DNA from: Candidatus Binatia bacterium
GTDB taxonomy: Bacteria > Desulfobacterota > Binatia > UBA9968 > JAJDTQ01
DNA length: 64,000 bases
NCBI GenBank assembly: GCA_022824205.1
Contig: JAJEAI010000088.1
Location: 1 to 64,000 of the forward strand
Reading direction: 5' to 3'
Part shown: piece after piece, positions 52,638 to 61,520 of the stretch
How the letters are laid out: the number at the start of each line of letters is the position of its first letter
Numbering within the stretch: the first letter of the stretch is position 1
The notes under the pieces: generated by a model
Database searches by the model: none
What the model was told of the DNA's origin: nothing
The model's input: the letters and a program-made list of their open reading frames with translations, nothing else
Translations under genes and position numbers: made by a program

Positions 52638-54908
52638 ATGGCCAGAACCGTAAGCGATAGTACACCTCACACCATCGGGCGTTCCACTCCCGCCGTGGAG
52701 GGGGCCGCCAAGGTCGCCGCCGAAGCGCGGTACCTGGAGGACCTCCAGGCGTCAGGCATGCTCTACGGCAAGATCTGCCGCAGTCCCCTGCCCCATGCCC
52801 GCATCCTCGACGTCGACACATCCCGAGCCGAGCGGCTTCCCGGGGTGGTGGCGGTCATCACCGCGCGGGACATGCCCGACATCAAGTTCAGCTTCGTGCC
52901 GGAGTTCGCCGACAAGACACCGCTGTGCGCCCCGGGCCGCACCGTGCGTTACGCCGGCGACGAGGTAGCGGCGGTGGCCGCCATCGACGAAGCCACCGCG
53001 GAGGAGGCCGCGCGCCTCGTCGAGGTGTCGTACGACCCGCTGGAGCCGGTGTTGGACGTGGAGGCGGCCCTGTCTCCGGATTCCCCCGCGGTCCACGACG
53101 GCGGCAACCTCGCCTATGAAGTGCACAAGGCCGAGGGCGACCTGGACGCCGCCTTCGCCGGCTGCGACCTGGTGCTGGAGGAGGAGTTCGAGACCGCGCG
53201 CCAGTCCCACGCGGTGATGGAAGCGCGCGGCTGCATCGCCCGGTACGGCGCCGCCGGCGAGCTCACGGTATGGCACCAGACGCAGGCGCCCCACACCCTG
53301 CGGGCCGAGATCGCCCGGACCCTCGGCATCCCCGAGCGGCGGGTGCGGGTGATTCAGCCCGAGACCGGCGGCGGCTTCGGTTCCCGCCTGGTGATGAACG
53401 TCATGGTCCCCATCGCCGCGGTGCTGTCCCGGAAGGCGGGCGGGCGGGCGGTGCGCATCGTCAACACCCGGGACGAGGAGTTCCGCTGCGCCGGCGCGCG
53501 CTATTCCTACCGTTTCAAGCTCAGGCTGGGCTGCACCCGGGACGGAGTCATCCGCGCCAAGAGCCTGGAGGTCCTGGGCGACAACGGCGCCTACAACGAC
53601 AAGGGCATTTCCACCGTCAACTTCATCACCATGACCTTCTTTTCGAGCTATCACCAGCACCATCCCGCCACGTCGGTGGACGCCAGGCTGGTCTACACCA
53701 ACAAGCCGCCGGGAGGGGCCTTCCGTGGCTTCGGCCACGCCGAGAAGACCTTCGCCTTCGAGTCGCTCCTGGACACCATGGCGGAACGCCTCGACATCGA
53801 TCCGGTGGAGATCCGCTTGAAGAACCTGCATCGTCCGTGCGAGCGCGCCTGCGTGGAGCGGGCCACCGCGGTGATGCGGCCGGGCAAGGGAAGCCCGAAA
53901 CGCACCGCGGGCACGACGCGCACGGGCATCGGCATGGCCGTCCTGTCGGAGACCGGGGCCGGGCTGCGCTACTACCGGCAGAACTCCACCGAGGCCATCG
54001 TCAGGGTCGATCGCGACGGCACCGTGGGCATCATTGCCACCATCGCCGACACCGGCACCGGCACCCGCACGGTGATGGCGCAGATCGCCGCCGAAGAGCT
54101 GGGGGTGTCCGTGGACCGGGTGCGCATCTTCCACAACGACACCGACGTGATTCCCTTCGACCTCGGCACCTGGGCGAGCCGCACCACGTTCGTGTGCGGC
54201 AACGCCGTGGCCGCCGCGGCGGCGGACGCGCGCCGGCGCCTGGCGGAGGTGGCCGCCGGCATGCTGCGGGCCGTTCCCGAGACGTTGGCGTTCGGCAACG
54301 AGCGTGTGGCCGCCACGGTGGAACCCGGCGGCGACGTGAGCTTCGACGAGGTGGTGCGGGAGGCCTACGACCGGCGCGGCCTGCTCATCATCGGCAAGGG
54401 CGCCTTCGTGGACGAGGAGGCCACCCGGTTCGTCACCAACGACTACGCGGCGGCGGCCCCGGTCATCGCCGCCTGCTGCCACGTGGCCGAGGTGCGGGTG
54501 GACATCGAGACGGGCGCGGTGGAGTTGCTCCGCTACCTGGCGGTTCACGACGTGGGCAAGGCCATCAACCCCCTGGGCATCCAGGGCCAGATCGAGGGCG
54601 GTCTCACCCAGGGACTGGGCTTCGCCCTCTACGAGGACCTGGTGGTGGACGGCGGGCAAGTGTTGAACCCGAACTTCGTGGACTACCGCCTGCCCACCTT
54701 CCGCACCATGCCACGGAGCCTGGAAAGCGAGTTCCTGGAAGGCGACCCCTCCGATGGCCCCTACGGCGCCAAGGGGATCGGCGAACTGCCCTTCGGCCCG
54801 GCGGCCCCGGCCATCGCCAACGCCATCTACAATGCCGTGGGCGTGCGCCCGAGGACCTTGCCCATGACGCCGGAGCGGGTCTGGCGGGAGTTGAAGGAAC
54901 GCGGATAG
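52638..54908 (+). CDS. Molybdenum hydroxylase large subunit (xanthine dehydrogenase family)
   Basis: The product has 756 residues. An N-terminal hammerhead domain (RSPLPHARILDVD, PGVVAVITARDMPD) leads to the MoCo-binding domain with QPETGGGFGSR (about 235-245) and PPGGAFRGFG. The catalytic glutamate lies in GAKGIGELPFGP near residue 716. It hydroxylates an aromatic or heterocyclic substrate. The connector between NLHRP and GIGMA (about 395-430) is shorter than usual, and no FeS or FAD subunit gene (CoxS/CoxM) is adjacent, which is odd because the enzyme needs them. Confidence 0.88.
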   Translation: MARTVSDSTPHTIGRSTPAVEGAAKVAAEARYLEDLQASGMLYGKICRSPLPHARILDVDTSRAERLPGVVAVITARDMPDIKFSFVPEFADKTPLCAPGRTVRYAGDEVAAVAAIDEATAEEAARLVEVSYDPLEPVLDVEAALSPDSPAVHDGGNLAYEVHKAEGDLDAAFAGCDLVLEEEFETARQSHAVMEARGCIARYGAAGELTVWHQTQAPHTLRAEIARTLGIPERRVRVIQPETGGGFGSRLVMNVMVPIAAVLSRKAGGRAVRIVNTRDEEFRCAGARYSYRFKLRLGCTRDGVIRAKSLEVLGDNGAYNDKGISTVNFITMTFFSSYHQHHPATSVDARLVYTNKPPGGAFRGFGHAEKTFAFESLLDTMAERLDIDPVEIRLKNLHRPCERACVERATAVMRPGKGSPKRTAGTTRTGIGMAVLSETGAGLRYYRQNSTEAIVRVDRDGTVGIIATIADTGTGTRTVMAQIAAEELGVSVDRVRIFHNDTDVIPFDLGTWASRTTFVCGNAVAAAAADARRRLAEVAAGMLRAVPETLAFGNERVAATVEPGGDVSFDEVVREAYDRRGLLIIGKGAFVDEEATRFVTNDYAAAAPVIAACCHVAEVRVDIETGAVELLRYLAVHDVGKAINPLGIQGQIEGGLTQGLGFALYEDLVVDGGQVLNPNFVDYRLPTFRTMPRSLESEFLEGDPSDGPYGAKGIGELPFGPAAPAIANAIYNAVGVRPRTLPMTPERVWRELKERG

Positions 54909-54987
54909 AGCCGCTTCTTCAGGTTTCTTGTCAAGTAGGGTAGTGGTGTGCGGAAGTAGTGTGCGGAATTGCGCCAAACCCCAGAGG

Positions 54988-55087
54988 CGTCATTCCCGCG
55001 AAAGCGGGAATCCAGGGGTGGTGGTGGGGCACTACAGCGGCGTTTTCCCGCCTCGCCACCTGGATTCCCGCTTTCGCGGGAATGACG
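54988..55087. repeat. Palindromic repeat of the CATTCCCGC family
   Basis: Arms CGTCATTCCCGCGAAAGC (from 54988) and its complement ending at 55087 are separated by about 40 bases. It nearly fills the gap between the molybdenum-hydroxylase gene and the LLM gene; the rest of the 54909-55176 interval has no feature. Confidence 0.85.
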
Positions 55088-55176
55088 TTCTGTGGCGTGG
55101 GTGCCTTGGGAGGCTTGACACACGCTGTCTCGCGGGAATGAGCAACGGCGATTGGCGAAGTTGGCAACGGTGATCG

Positions 55177-56169
55177 ATGATGCGTGATCTGCCTACAAGA
55201 TGGGGACTCAGCCTCCCCAACCGCGGCGTCTTGTTCGGCCTGACGACGGTGGAGGACCTTTTTGCCTCCGCCGCCCTCGCCGAGGAGTGCGGCGTCTTCG
55301 AGTCGGTGTGGGTGGGCGACAGCTTCATCCACAAGCCGCGGCTCGATTCCATCGTGATGCTGTCCAACCTGGCCGCGCGCACCAGCCGCGTGCGGCTGGG
55401 CACCATCTGCATGGCCACGTTCCCGCTGCGCCACCCGGTGGAGCTGGCGATCCAGTGGGCCAGCCTGGACCACGTGTCCGGCGGCCGCACCGTCCTCGGC
55501 GCGTGCATCGGCGGCGGCCACGAGCCCGAACTGCGCGCCTTCGGACAGACTTCCAAGGAGCGGGCGCCGCGGCTGGAAGAAGGCATCGCCCTGTTGCGGG
55601 CGCTGTGGAGCGACGGCAAGGTGCATCATCGCGGTCGTTTCTACACCCTGGAGGACTACGACATCCTGCCCAAACCGGCGCAGCGCCCTTGCCCCATCTG
55701 GATCGCCGTCAACCCGAGACGCCCCCTGGAGGGGAGTCCGCTGGTGCAGCGCGCACTGGAGCGCGTGATCCGGCTGGGCGACGGCTACATGACCGACGTG
55801 GTGGCGCCCGACGAGTTCCGCCGCCGCTGGGACTTCATGCAAGCGGTGGCGCAACACCAGGGCCGCGACCTGAGCGGCTTCGAGACCTGCATCCACGGCA
55901 TGATCAACATCAACGAAGACAAGCGGGTGGCCTACGAGGAGTCGAAGCACTATTTCCAGGAATACTACCCGCTGGCACCGCCCAGCGACGAGGTCATCCG
56001 CACCTGGCTCGCCTACGGCGCGCCGGAGGAGTGCGCGGTGCTGCTGCGGGAGTGGCTGGACATGGGCATCAGCACGCCGGTGCTGCGCTTCACCGGACAC
56101 GACCAGTTGGCGCAGATCCGCCGTTTCGTCGAGGAGGTCCTGCCCCTGGTGCAGGAGGACACCCGATGA
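55177..56169 (+). CDS. LLM-class flavin-dependent oxidoreductase
   Basis: The 330-residue TIM-barrel belongs to the luciferase-like monooxygenase family: SLPNRG near the N-terminus, WVGDSFIHKPRLDSIVML (about 45-62), RVRLGTICMATFPLRHPVELA, then GRTVLGACIGGG and a C-terminal FRFTGHDQ-type end. It would use FMNH2 or F420H2. The weak ribosome-binding site leaves two adjacent ATG starts possible. It is followed 13 bases later by a UbiD gene. Confidence 0.88.
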   Translation: MMRDLPTRWGLSLPNRGVLFGLTTVEDLFASAALAEECGVFESVWVGDSFIHKPRLDSIVMLSNLAARTSRVRLGTICMATFPLRHPVELAIQWASLDHVSGGRTVLGACIGGGHEPELRAFGQTSKERAPRLEEGIALLRALWSDGKVHHRGRFYTLEDYDILPKPAQRPCPIWIAVNPRRPLEGSPLVQRALERVIRLGDGYMTDVVAPDEFRRRWDFMQAVAQHQGRDLSGFETCIHGMININEDKRVAYEESKHYFQEYYPLAPPSDEVIRTWLAYGAPEECAVLLREWLDMGISTPVLRFTGHDQLAQIRRFVEEVLPLVQEDTR

Positions 56170-56182
56170 AGGAGACAGTCTT

Positions 56183-57568
56183 ATGAACCCCGATCTGCGG
56201 ACTTTCCTTCAGGCCGTGCGGGAGACCGGACCCGACAACTACGTCGAGGTGACCCGGCCGCTGGACCCCTACCTGGAGATCGGCATCATCCAGCACAAGC
56301 TCGCGGCCGAGGGCCGCAACCCGGTCATCTACTGCCCCGAGATCAAGGGCAGCGCGCTGCCGCTGGTCACCAACATGTTCGGCTCCTTCGACCTCCTGGC
56401 CTGGGGACTGGGCTGTGACCCGCGCCGCATGACACGGGTGGAGATATACGACGTGCTGCGCAAGAAGCTGGCGCAACGCGAAGACCCGGTATGGGTGGAC
56501 GACGCCCAGGCTCCGATCAAGGAGAAGAAGTTCATCGGCGACGATGTGGACCTGGGAATGCTGCCCATCATCCACAACTCCAAGCTGGACGCGGGGAAAT
56601 ACGTCAGCGCCGGCTTCATGATCGCCCGGTGGCCGGATACCGGGGTCCCCAACGCGGGCATCTACCGCCACATGGTCATGGGCCGGAACCGCCTCGGCTG
56701 CATGATCAACCCCGGAAACGACGGCGCCTACATCGCCCGGCGCTGCGCCGAGCTGGGCCGGCCCATGGAGGTGGCGCTGGTCATCGGCCACCACTCGGCG
56801 GTGCTGCAGGCGTCCCAGGCCAAGGGCGTGGTGGAGTTCGACCTCATGGGCGGTTACCTCGGGGAACCCCTGGAAGTGGTCAAGGGCGAGACCGTGGACG
56901 TGCCGGTGCCGGCGCAGGCCGAGATCGTCATCGAAGGCACCATCGATGCCGCCACCATGTCCACCGACGGCCCCTACGCCGAGTACCTGGGTTACTACGG
57001 CGTGGGCGACAAGCCCTGCTACGTCATCGAGGTCAGCGCCATCACCATGCGCCGGGACGCCATCTACCATCACCTGGACTCCGCCCACGTCGAGCACAAC
57101 CTGGCGCCCAACGTGAGCGCCGAGATGAGCATGTACGACCGCCTGCGCTCCCAGTTCCCCACCCTCAAGGCGGTGAACATCATGGGCTGGCTGGGCACCT
57201 ACGTCTCCTTGCAGCAACGCGTCCCCGGCGAGGGCAAACAGGCGGGCCTGGTGGCCGTGTCCACAGACAACTACGGCAAGACCGCGGTGGTGGTGGACGA
57301 CGACGTGGACGTGTTCAACGAGCGCGAAATGGCCTGGGCCATCAGCACGCGCATGGTCGCCGACCAGGACCTGCTGATCATGCCCGGGGTCAAAGGGGCG
57401 CACCTCGACCCCGTGTCCTACAACGAGGCGCGCACGGGCCGCGGACCCATGACCACGCACCTGGTCATCGACGCCACCCGCACGGTGGAGAAGGAGTTCG
57501 AGACCCGGATCGAGCCGGACCCGGAACTGTGGCGGAAGATGGCGTTGAAGGACTACCTGAAGCCGTGA
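56183..57568 (+). CDS. UbiD-family decarboxylase
   Basis: The product has 461 residues. The prFMN/metal site segment PNAGIYRHMVMGRN contains the conserved Asn and Arg near residue 160-170. EGTIDAATMSTDGPYAEYLGYYG carries the catalytic acidic residues (about 250-272). The ATG has AAGGAGA upstream. UbiD enzymes decarboxylate (or carboxylate) aromatic or unsaturated acids and need prenylated FMN from a UbiX, which is not in this window. A binding-protein-dependent importer follows. Confidence 0.9.
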   Translation: MNPDLRTFLQAVRETGPDNYVEVTRPLDPYLEIGIIQHKLAAEGRNPVIYCPEIKGSALPLVTNMFGSFDLLAWGLGCDPRRMTRVEIYDVLRKKLAQREDPVWVDDAQAPIKEKKFIGDDVDLGMLPIIHNSKLDAGKYVSAGFMIARWPDTGVPNAGIYRHMVMGRNRLGCMINPGNDGAYIARRCAELGRPMEVALVIGHHSAVLQASQAKGVVEFDLMGGYLGEPLEVVKGETVDVPVPAQAEIVIEGTIDAATMSTDGPYAEYLGYYGVGDKPCYVIEVSAITMRRDAIYHHLDSAHVEHNLAPNVSAEMSMYDRLRSQFPTLKAVNIMGWLGTYVSLQQRVPGEGKQAGLVAVSTDNYGKTAVVVDDDVDVFNEREMAWAISTRMVADQDLLIMPGVKGAHLDPVSYNEARTGRGPMTTHLVIDATRTVEKEFETRIEPDPELWRKMALKDYLKP

Positions 57569-57706
57569 CGAAAACGCGGTTCGAGACCCCCATCCGGCAT
57601 TGACAAAGAACCGGGCACACTCTAGTATTCGGGGTTTTAATGTTGCACCGGAATCGAAGGCTCTCGTTGCCGGCCGCCGGGCGGCAACCGTCAAAGGAGG
57701 CAAGAC

Positions 57707-58693
57707 ATGCGACGCTATACATGGACAGCATTGGTGGCTTTTGCCCTCGCGGGTTTTCTGGCCAGCGAAGCCGCGGCTCAGAACAAGATCACCGTGACGG
57801 CCGGGCGCAACAGCATTATCTCCCTGGTCTATCTCGCGGGCAACATGGCCGGGATCTTCCAGAAGGCGGGCATGGACGTAACCGTGGACGTGCGCCCCTT
57901 CGCTGGCCATATGGCGGCGCTGCCGGCCAAGGAAGTCCCCTGTTCCTCCTATGCCGGCACAGCGGCCATCGCCAGGATCACCAAGGGGATCGACTTCGTC
58001 GTGATCGGCGGCGGGCTCACCGTGATGCAGGAGGTCTTCGTCAGGAAGGACAGTCCGGTGAAGTCCATCGGGGACATGCGCGGGAAGAAGTTCGGCACCT
58101 GGTCCACCGGCGCGGGCGCCTTCAAGGCCACCCAGGCTGCCCTCATCGACGGCCACGGCATGAACGTGACGGACAAGAACGACGTGGAGCTGGTTCAGGC
58201 CGCGGCCCCGGCACTGCTGGCGCTGCTGGATCGGGGCGACGTGGACTCGATGTTCAACATCAGCTCCCTCACCGTCCGCGCGGCCTCACAGCCCGAGAAG
58301 TACCGCTCGGTGTTCGTTCCCAACGAGTACTGGAAGTCGAAGACCGGCCAACCCATCGTGTGGTCCGCTCCTCTGGTATGCTGGCGTGAGTGGGTGGACG
58401 CGGACAAAGACCGCGCGGCCAAGTTCGCGGCGGCCGTCATGGAGTCCATGAACTGGCTCGCCGATCACAAGAACTTCGATGCGGCCGCGGCCAAGCACGG
58501 CAGGATCGCCGGCATCGTCAACGACCGGGAGAAGGCCGTGTACCGGGACTGGATCCACACCGGCAAGATGTTCCTGGCCAAGTGGGACAAGGAGACGGTG
58601 GACGCCCAGTGGGAGTTCCTGGAAATGGCCAAGCGGCGCGGGGTCCTGGACTTCGTTCCCGACAAGAAGAAGCACGGGCTGATTCTCAACTAG
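57707..58693 (+). CDS. ABC substrate-binding protein (NMT1/THI5/SsuA-like)
   Basis: The product has 328 residues with a classical signal peptide (MRRYTWTALVAFALAGFLAS, cleavage near AAA-QN). The mature protein is a type II binding protein: AGRNSIISLVYLAGNMAGIF, then the Ser/Thr-containing CSSYAGTAAIARITKG and TWSTGAGAFKATQAALID. AGGAGG lies 7 bases upstream of ATG 57707. It delivers a small anionic or aromatic ligand to the permeases encoded next. Confidence 0.92.
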   Translation: MRRYTWTALVAFALAGFLASEAAAQNKITVTAGRNSIISLVYLAGNMAGIFQKAGMDVTVDVRPFAGHMAALPAKEVPCSSYAGTAAIARITKGIDFVVIGGGLTVMQEVFVRKDSPVKSIGDMRGKKFGTWSTGAGAFKATQAALIDGHGMNVTDKNDVELVQAAAPALLALLDRGDVDSMFNISSLTVRAASQPEKYRSVFVPNEYWKSKTGQPIVWSAPLVCWREWVDADKDRAAKFAAAVMESMNWLADHKNFDAAAAKHGRIAGIVNDREKAVYRDWIHTGKMFLAKWDKETVDAQWEFLEMAKRRGVLDFVPDKKKHGLILN

Positions 58694-58778
58694 CTCGAAT
58701 CACCGGGGGACCGGTCCTCGCGGCGGCGGTCGCCGCCCGGGGACGGTGCCCCATTTTCCCACCCTACAGGCTCTCCTC

Positions 58779-59543
58779 ATGAACAAGGGCAAGCCCGGCT
58801 TCTTGGCCGGTGGCCTCACGCTGCTGGCTTTCGTCCTGTTGTGGCAGGTGGCGTCGATGCTGGCCCCGCCAGCCACCGTGCCGGGGCCACGGGAGCTCCT
58901 GGAACGATCCATCACGGTCTACTCCGAGCCCGACAGCTACGTCGTGGTGTGGGATACGCTTCGGCGGATCATTCTGGGCCTCACCCTCTCCATGATCGTC
59001 GGCGGCATCGCCGGAGTGATGATGGGACTCCACCGTCACGTGGAGGCCTTCCTCGATGGCTGGATCATGGTGTTGCTGACGTTCCCGGCCATCTGCTGGG
59101 CCTTTGTAGCCGTGCTCACGTTCGGCATTTCGGACGTGGGCCCGGTGTTCACCACGGTGCTCATCGTCTTCCCCTTCGTGGCCCTCAACGTATGGGAGGG
59201 GACCAAGGCCATCGACAAGGAAGTCATCGACATGGCCAAGGTCTACAAGGCGAACCGCCACCTGATCATTCGCAAAGTGGTCGTCCCGCAACTCATGCCG
59301 TACCTGTTCTCGTCGTTGCGGATCGCCCTCTCGCTCTCCTGGAAGATCGTCCTGGTGGGGGAGGCCTTCGCGGTAGGGAGCGGGGTCGGACGGATGCTGT
59401 TGTTCCATTTTCAGGACACCCGCGTGGACCTGATGCTGGCCTGGGGCGTGAGCTTCATGGTGTTCATGGTCCTGATCGACGTGCTGATTTTCCGGTCCTG
59501 GGAGCGACGCGCTTTCCGCTGGCGGCATCAGGTGGCCACCTGA
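58779..59543 (+). CDS. SsuC/TauC-type ABC permease (first of two)
   Basis: The product is about 254 residues from ATG 58779 (a GTG at 58746 would add 11). It has six membrane helices. The BPD_transp_1 EAA loop is MAKVYKANRHLIIRKVVVPQLMPYL (about 155-180). It lies between the binding protein and the ATPase. Its similarity in style to the second permease (60389-61168) suggests the two form a heterodimeric channel. Confidence 0.9.
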   Translation: MNKGKPGFLAGGLTLLAFVLLWQVASMLAPPATVPGPRELLERSITVYSEPDSYVVVWDTLRRIILGLTLSMIVGGIAGVMMGLHRHVEAFLDGWIMVLLTFPAICWAFVAVLTFGISDVGPVFTTVLIVFPFVALNVWEGTKAIDKEVIDMAKVYKANRHLIIRKVVVPQLMPYLFSSLRIALSLSWKIVLVGEAFAVGSGVGRMLLFHFQDTRVDLMLAWGVSFMVFMVLIDVLIFRSWERRAFRWRHQVAT

Positions 59544-59612
59544 ACGCACGCCGCGGCCCGGCCCGCTATTACTATCGGCCAACGCAATCCATTAGAGGTA
59601 CAGGTATCGTTC

Positions 59613-60392
59613 ATGGCTTCGACGGTCGTACACGTAGACAAGTTGACGAAGAAGTTCCCCGTCCCAGGCGGCGGTGAAGAGTTCGTGGTGCTCGACGCCG
59701 TGAGTCTGGACGTCAAGGAAGGCGAGTTCGCGAGCCTCGTCGGGCCGTCCGGTTGCGGGAAATCCACGCTCTTGAACGTCATCGCGGGCATCGAGGAAGA
59801 GAACAACGGCAGCGTGACTGTTTATCCTTCGGCCCAGTCCACCGACGGCACCGTGCACGTGGGTTATGTCTTCCAGAGCGCCCGCCTGCTCAACTGGCTC
59901 ACGGTGGAGGACAACATCCGCTTCGCGCTGGAGGCCCAGGACGTGCCGCGGGAACAGTGGCGCGACCGCGTGGGCAAGTACCTCGACATGGTGGGTCTGG
60001 CGGGCCAGGAGCCCAACTATCCGCTCAACCTCTCGGGCGGCATGCAGCAGCGTGTAGCCATCGCCCGCGCGCTGGCCATCGAGCCCGATATCCTGCTCAT
60101 GGATGAGCCTTTCAGCCACCTCGACGAGATCACCGCACGCAAGATGCGCATCGACCTGATGGAGATACTCGAACGGGCAAAGACCACCATCCTGTTCGTC
60201 ACCCATGACCTGCGCGAGGCGGTCTACCTTTCCGACGACGTGTACATGATGAGCACCAAGCCGGCGCGGATCTTCAGGCACGTCAAGGTGGACTTGTCGC
60301 GGCCCCGGCATCCCGAGGACCCGCGGCTGTTCGACATGGAGAAAGAGTTGGTGCAGGAGTTCTTCGCGGTGGTGGAGCAGCAATCACAATGA
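59613..60392 (+). CDS. SsuB/TauB-type ABC transporter ATPase
   Basis: The product has 259 residues. Walker A is GPSGCGKST (about 44-52), the signature NLSGGMQQRVAIARALA (about 143-159) and Walker B ILLMDEPF (about 166-173), followed by the D-loop SHLDEIT and the switch FVTHDLREA. It powers the importer formed with the flanking permeases. The stop overlaps the start of the second permease (ATGA). Confidence 0.94.
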   Translation: MASTVVHVDKLTKKFPVPGGGEEFVVLDAVSLDVKEGEFASLVGPSGCGKSTLLNVIAGIEEENNGSVTVYPSAQSTDGTVHVGYVFQSARLLNWLTVEDNIRFALEAQDVPREQWRDRVGKYLDMVGLAGQEPNYPLNLSGGMQQRVAIARALAIEPDILLMDEPFSHLDEITARKMRIDLMEILERAKTTILFVTHDLREAVYLSDDVYMMSTKPARIFRHVKVDLSRPRHPEDPRLFDMEKELVQEFFAVVEQQSQ

Positions 60393-61168
60393 GCATGCGC
60401 TTCTACATGCGCGCGGCGTCCATGGTGACGCTGGTGGCGATCTGGTGGATCGCTTCCCTTTTCTCCTCACCGGAGGTACTGCCGAATCCGATCCGCATCG
60501 TCGCGGCCATGGTACAGATCCTGACCGAAGCCGGTCCGGAGGGCAATTCGGCCTTCTTCCACATCGGCATCACGCTATTGCGCATTTTCATCGCCTTCGC
60601 GGTCGCCATGCTGGCGGGCGTCGGCATCGGATTGGCCATGGGGCTTCGCCGGACCGTGGAGCACGCCCTGATGAGCCTGATCCCGCTGTTCCTGACCATC
60701 CCCACGATCCTGATGGTGTTCCTCGCGGTGCTCTGGTTCGGCTTCAGCGAAACCGGAAGCCTGGTGGCGGTGATGGCGGTGGTCACGCCGTTCGTGACCG
60801 TGAACATGGCCGAAGGCACCAAGGCCATGGACAAGAGCCTGATGGACATGGGCAAGGCATTCAAGGCCGGCAAGCGGATGATGGTGCGGAAGGTCTACAT
60901 TCCCCAGCTCATGCCCTACCTGATGTCCGCGTTCCGCTACTCCTTCGGCATGACCTGGAAGATCGTCGCTCTGGCCGAGACTTTCGGCATCAAGTTCGGC
61001 ATCGGCTACATGTTCTTCTTCTGGTTCGAGAGCTTCGACATGGAGCAGATGCTGGCGTGGGTCCTGCTCTTCGTGATCCTGATGCTGATCATCGAGTACG
61101 GCGTCATTGCCCGCTTCGAGCAGCGCGCCTTCGCCTGGCGGCGCTCCGTCTCGGCGGCCGCGTTGTAG
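60389..61168 (+). CDS. SsuC/TauC-type ABC permease (second of two)
   Basis: The product has 259 residues. The N-terminal helix is MRAASMVTLVAIWWIASLF. The EAA loop is MGKAFKAGKRMMVRKVYIPQLMPYL (about 149-174), closely resembling that of the first permease. It is translationally coupled to the ATPase. The gene ends five bases before the convergent YciI gene. Confidence 0.92.
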   Translation: MSMRFYMRAASMVTLVAIWWIASLFSSPEVLPNPIRIVAAMVQILTEAGPEGNSAFFHIGITLLRIFIAFAVAMLAGVGIGLAMGLRRTVEHALMSLIPLFLTIPTILMVFLAVLWFGFSETGSLVAVMAVVTPFVTVNMAEGTKAMDKSLMDMGKAFKAGKRMMVRKVYIPQLMPYLMSAFRYSFGMTWKIVALAETFGIKFGIGYMFFFWFESFDMEQMLAWVLLFVILMLIIEYGVIARFEQRAFAWRRSVSAAAL

Positions 61169-61173
61169 CTTGC

Positions 61174-61485
61174 CTACCGCCCCTGCGCCTTGATCTCCGC
61201 CATGGAGAACGGCCCGGCACCCATCACCTGGTGCAGTTCCCACTCGATCAGCTCGAACGTGCAGAAGCCCGCGGCGGTGTAGGGGTCGCTGCCGGCGACC
61301 TTCTCCGCCTCCTCCCGTGAATCCGCGCGTATGAGGTAGATGCCCAGCTTGCGGTCCGGCGTCGGCCCGGACATGACGATCTTCCCCGCCGTGTGCTGGC
61401 GCTTCATCCAGGACAGGTGATCGTCCAGCGTTACCGTCCACTCATCCCTGGGCTTGACCGCGCTCCTCAGTCCGATGAACCACAT
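61174..61485 (-). CDS. YciI family protein
   Basis: The 103-residue product is a single YCII ferredoxin-like domain: a DHLSWMKRQHTAGKIVMSGP core with the conserved His, then YLIRADSREEAEKVAGSDPY and a C-terminal FELIEWELHQ strand. YciI-like proteins have been linked to chlorocatechol and muconolactone-type chemistry (dehydrochlorinase-like) but most are uncharacterised. It is encoded 35 bases downstream of a VOC dioxygenase-like gene on the same strand, consistent with an aromatic pathway. Confidence 0.85.
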   Translation of the reverse strand: MWFIGLRSAVKPRDEWTVTLDDHLSWMKRQHTAGKIVMSGPTPDRKLGIYLIRADSREEAEKVAGSDPYTAAGFCTFELIEWELHQVMGAGPFSMAEIKAQGR

Positions 61486-61520
61486 GTTCTACTTCTCCCC
61501 TGTCGTCTGTGTCAGGCGCC

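Noticed and set aside
52752-54977. 741-codon frame antisense to the molybdenum hydroxylase gene
   Set aside because: It has no domain, whereas the sense gene has all MoCo motifs.
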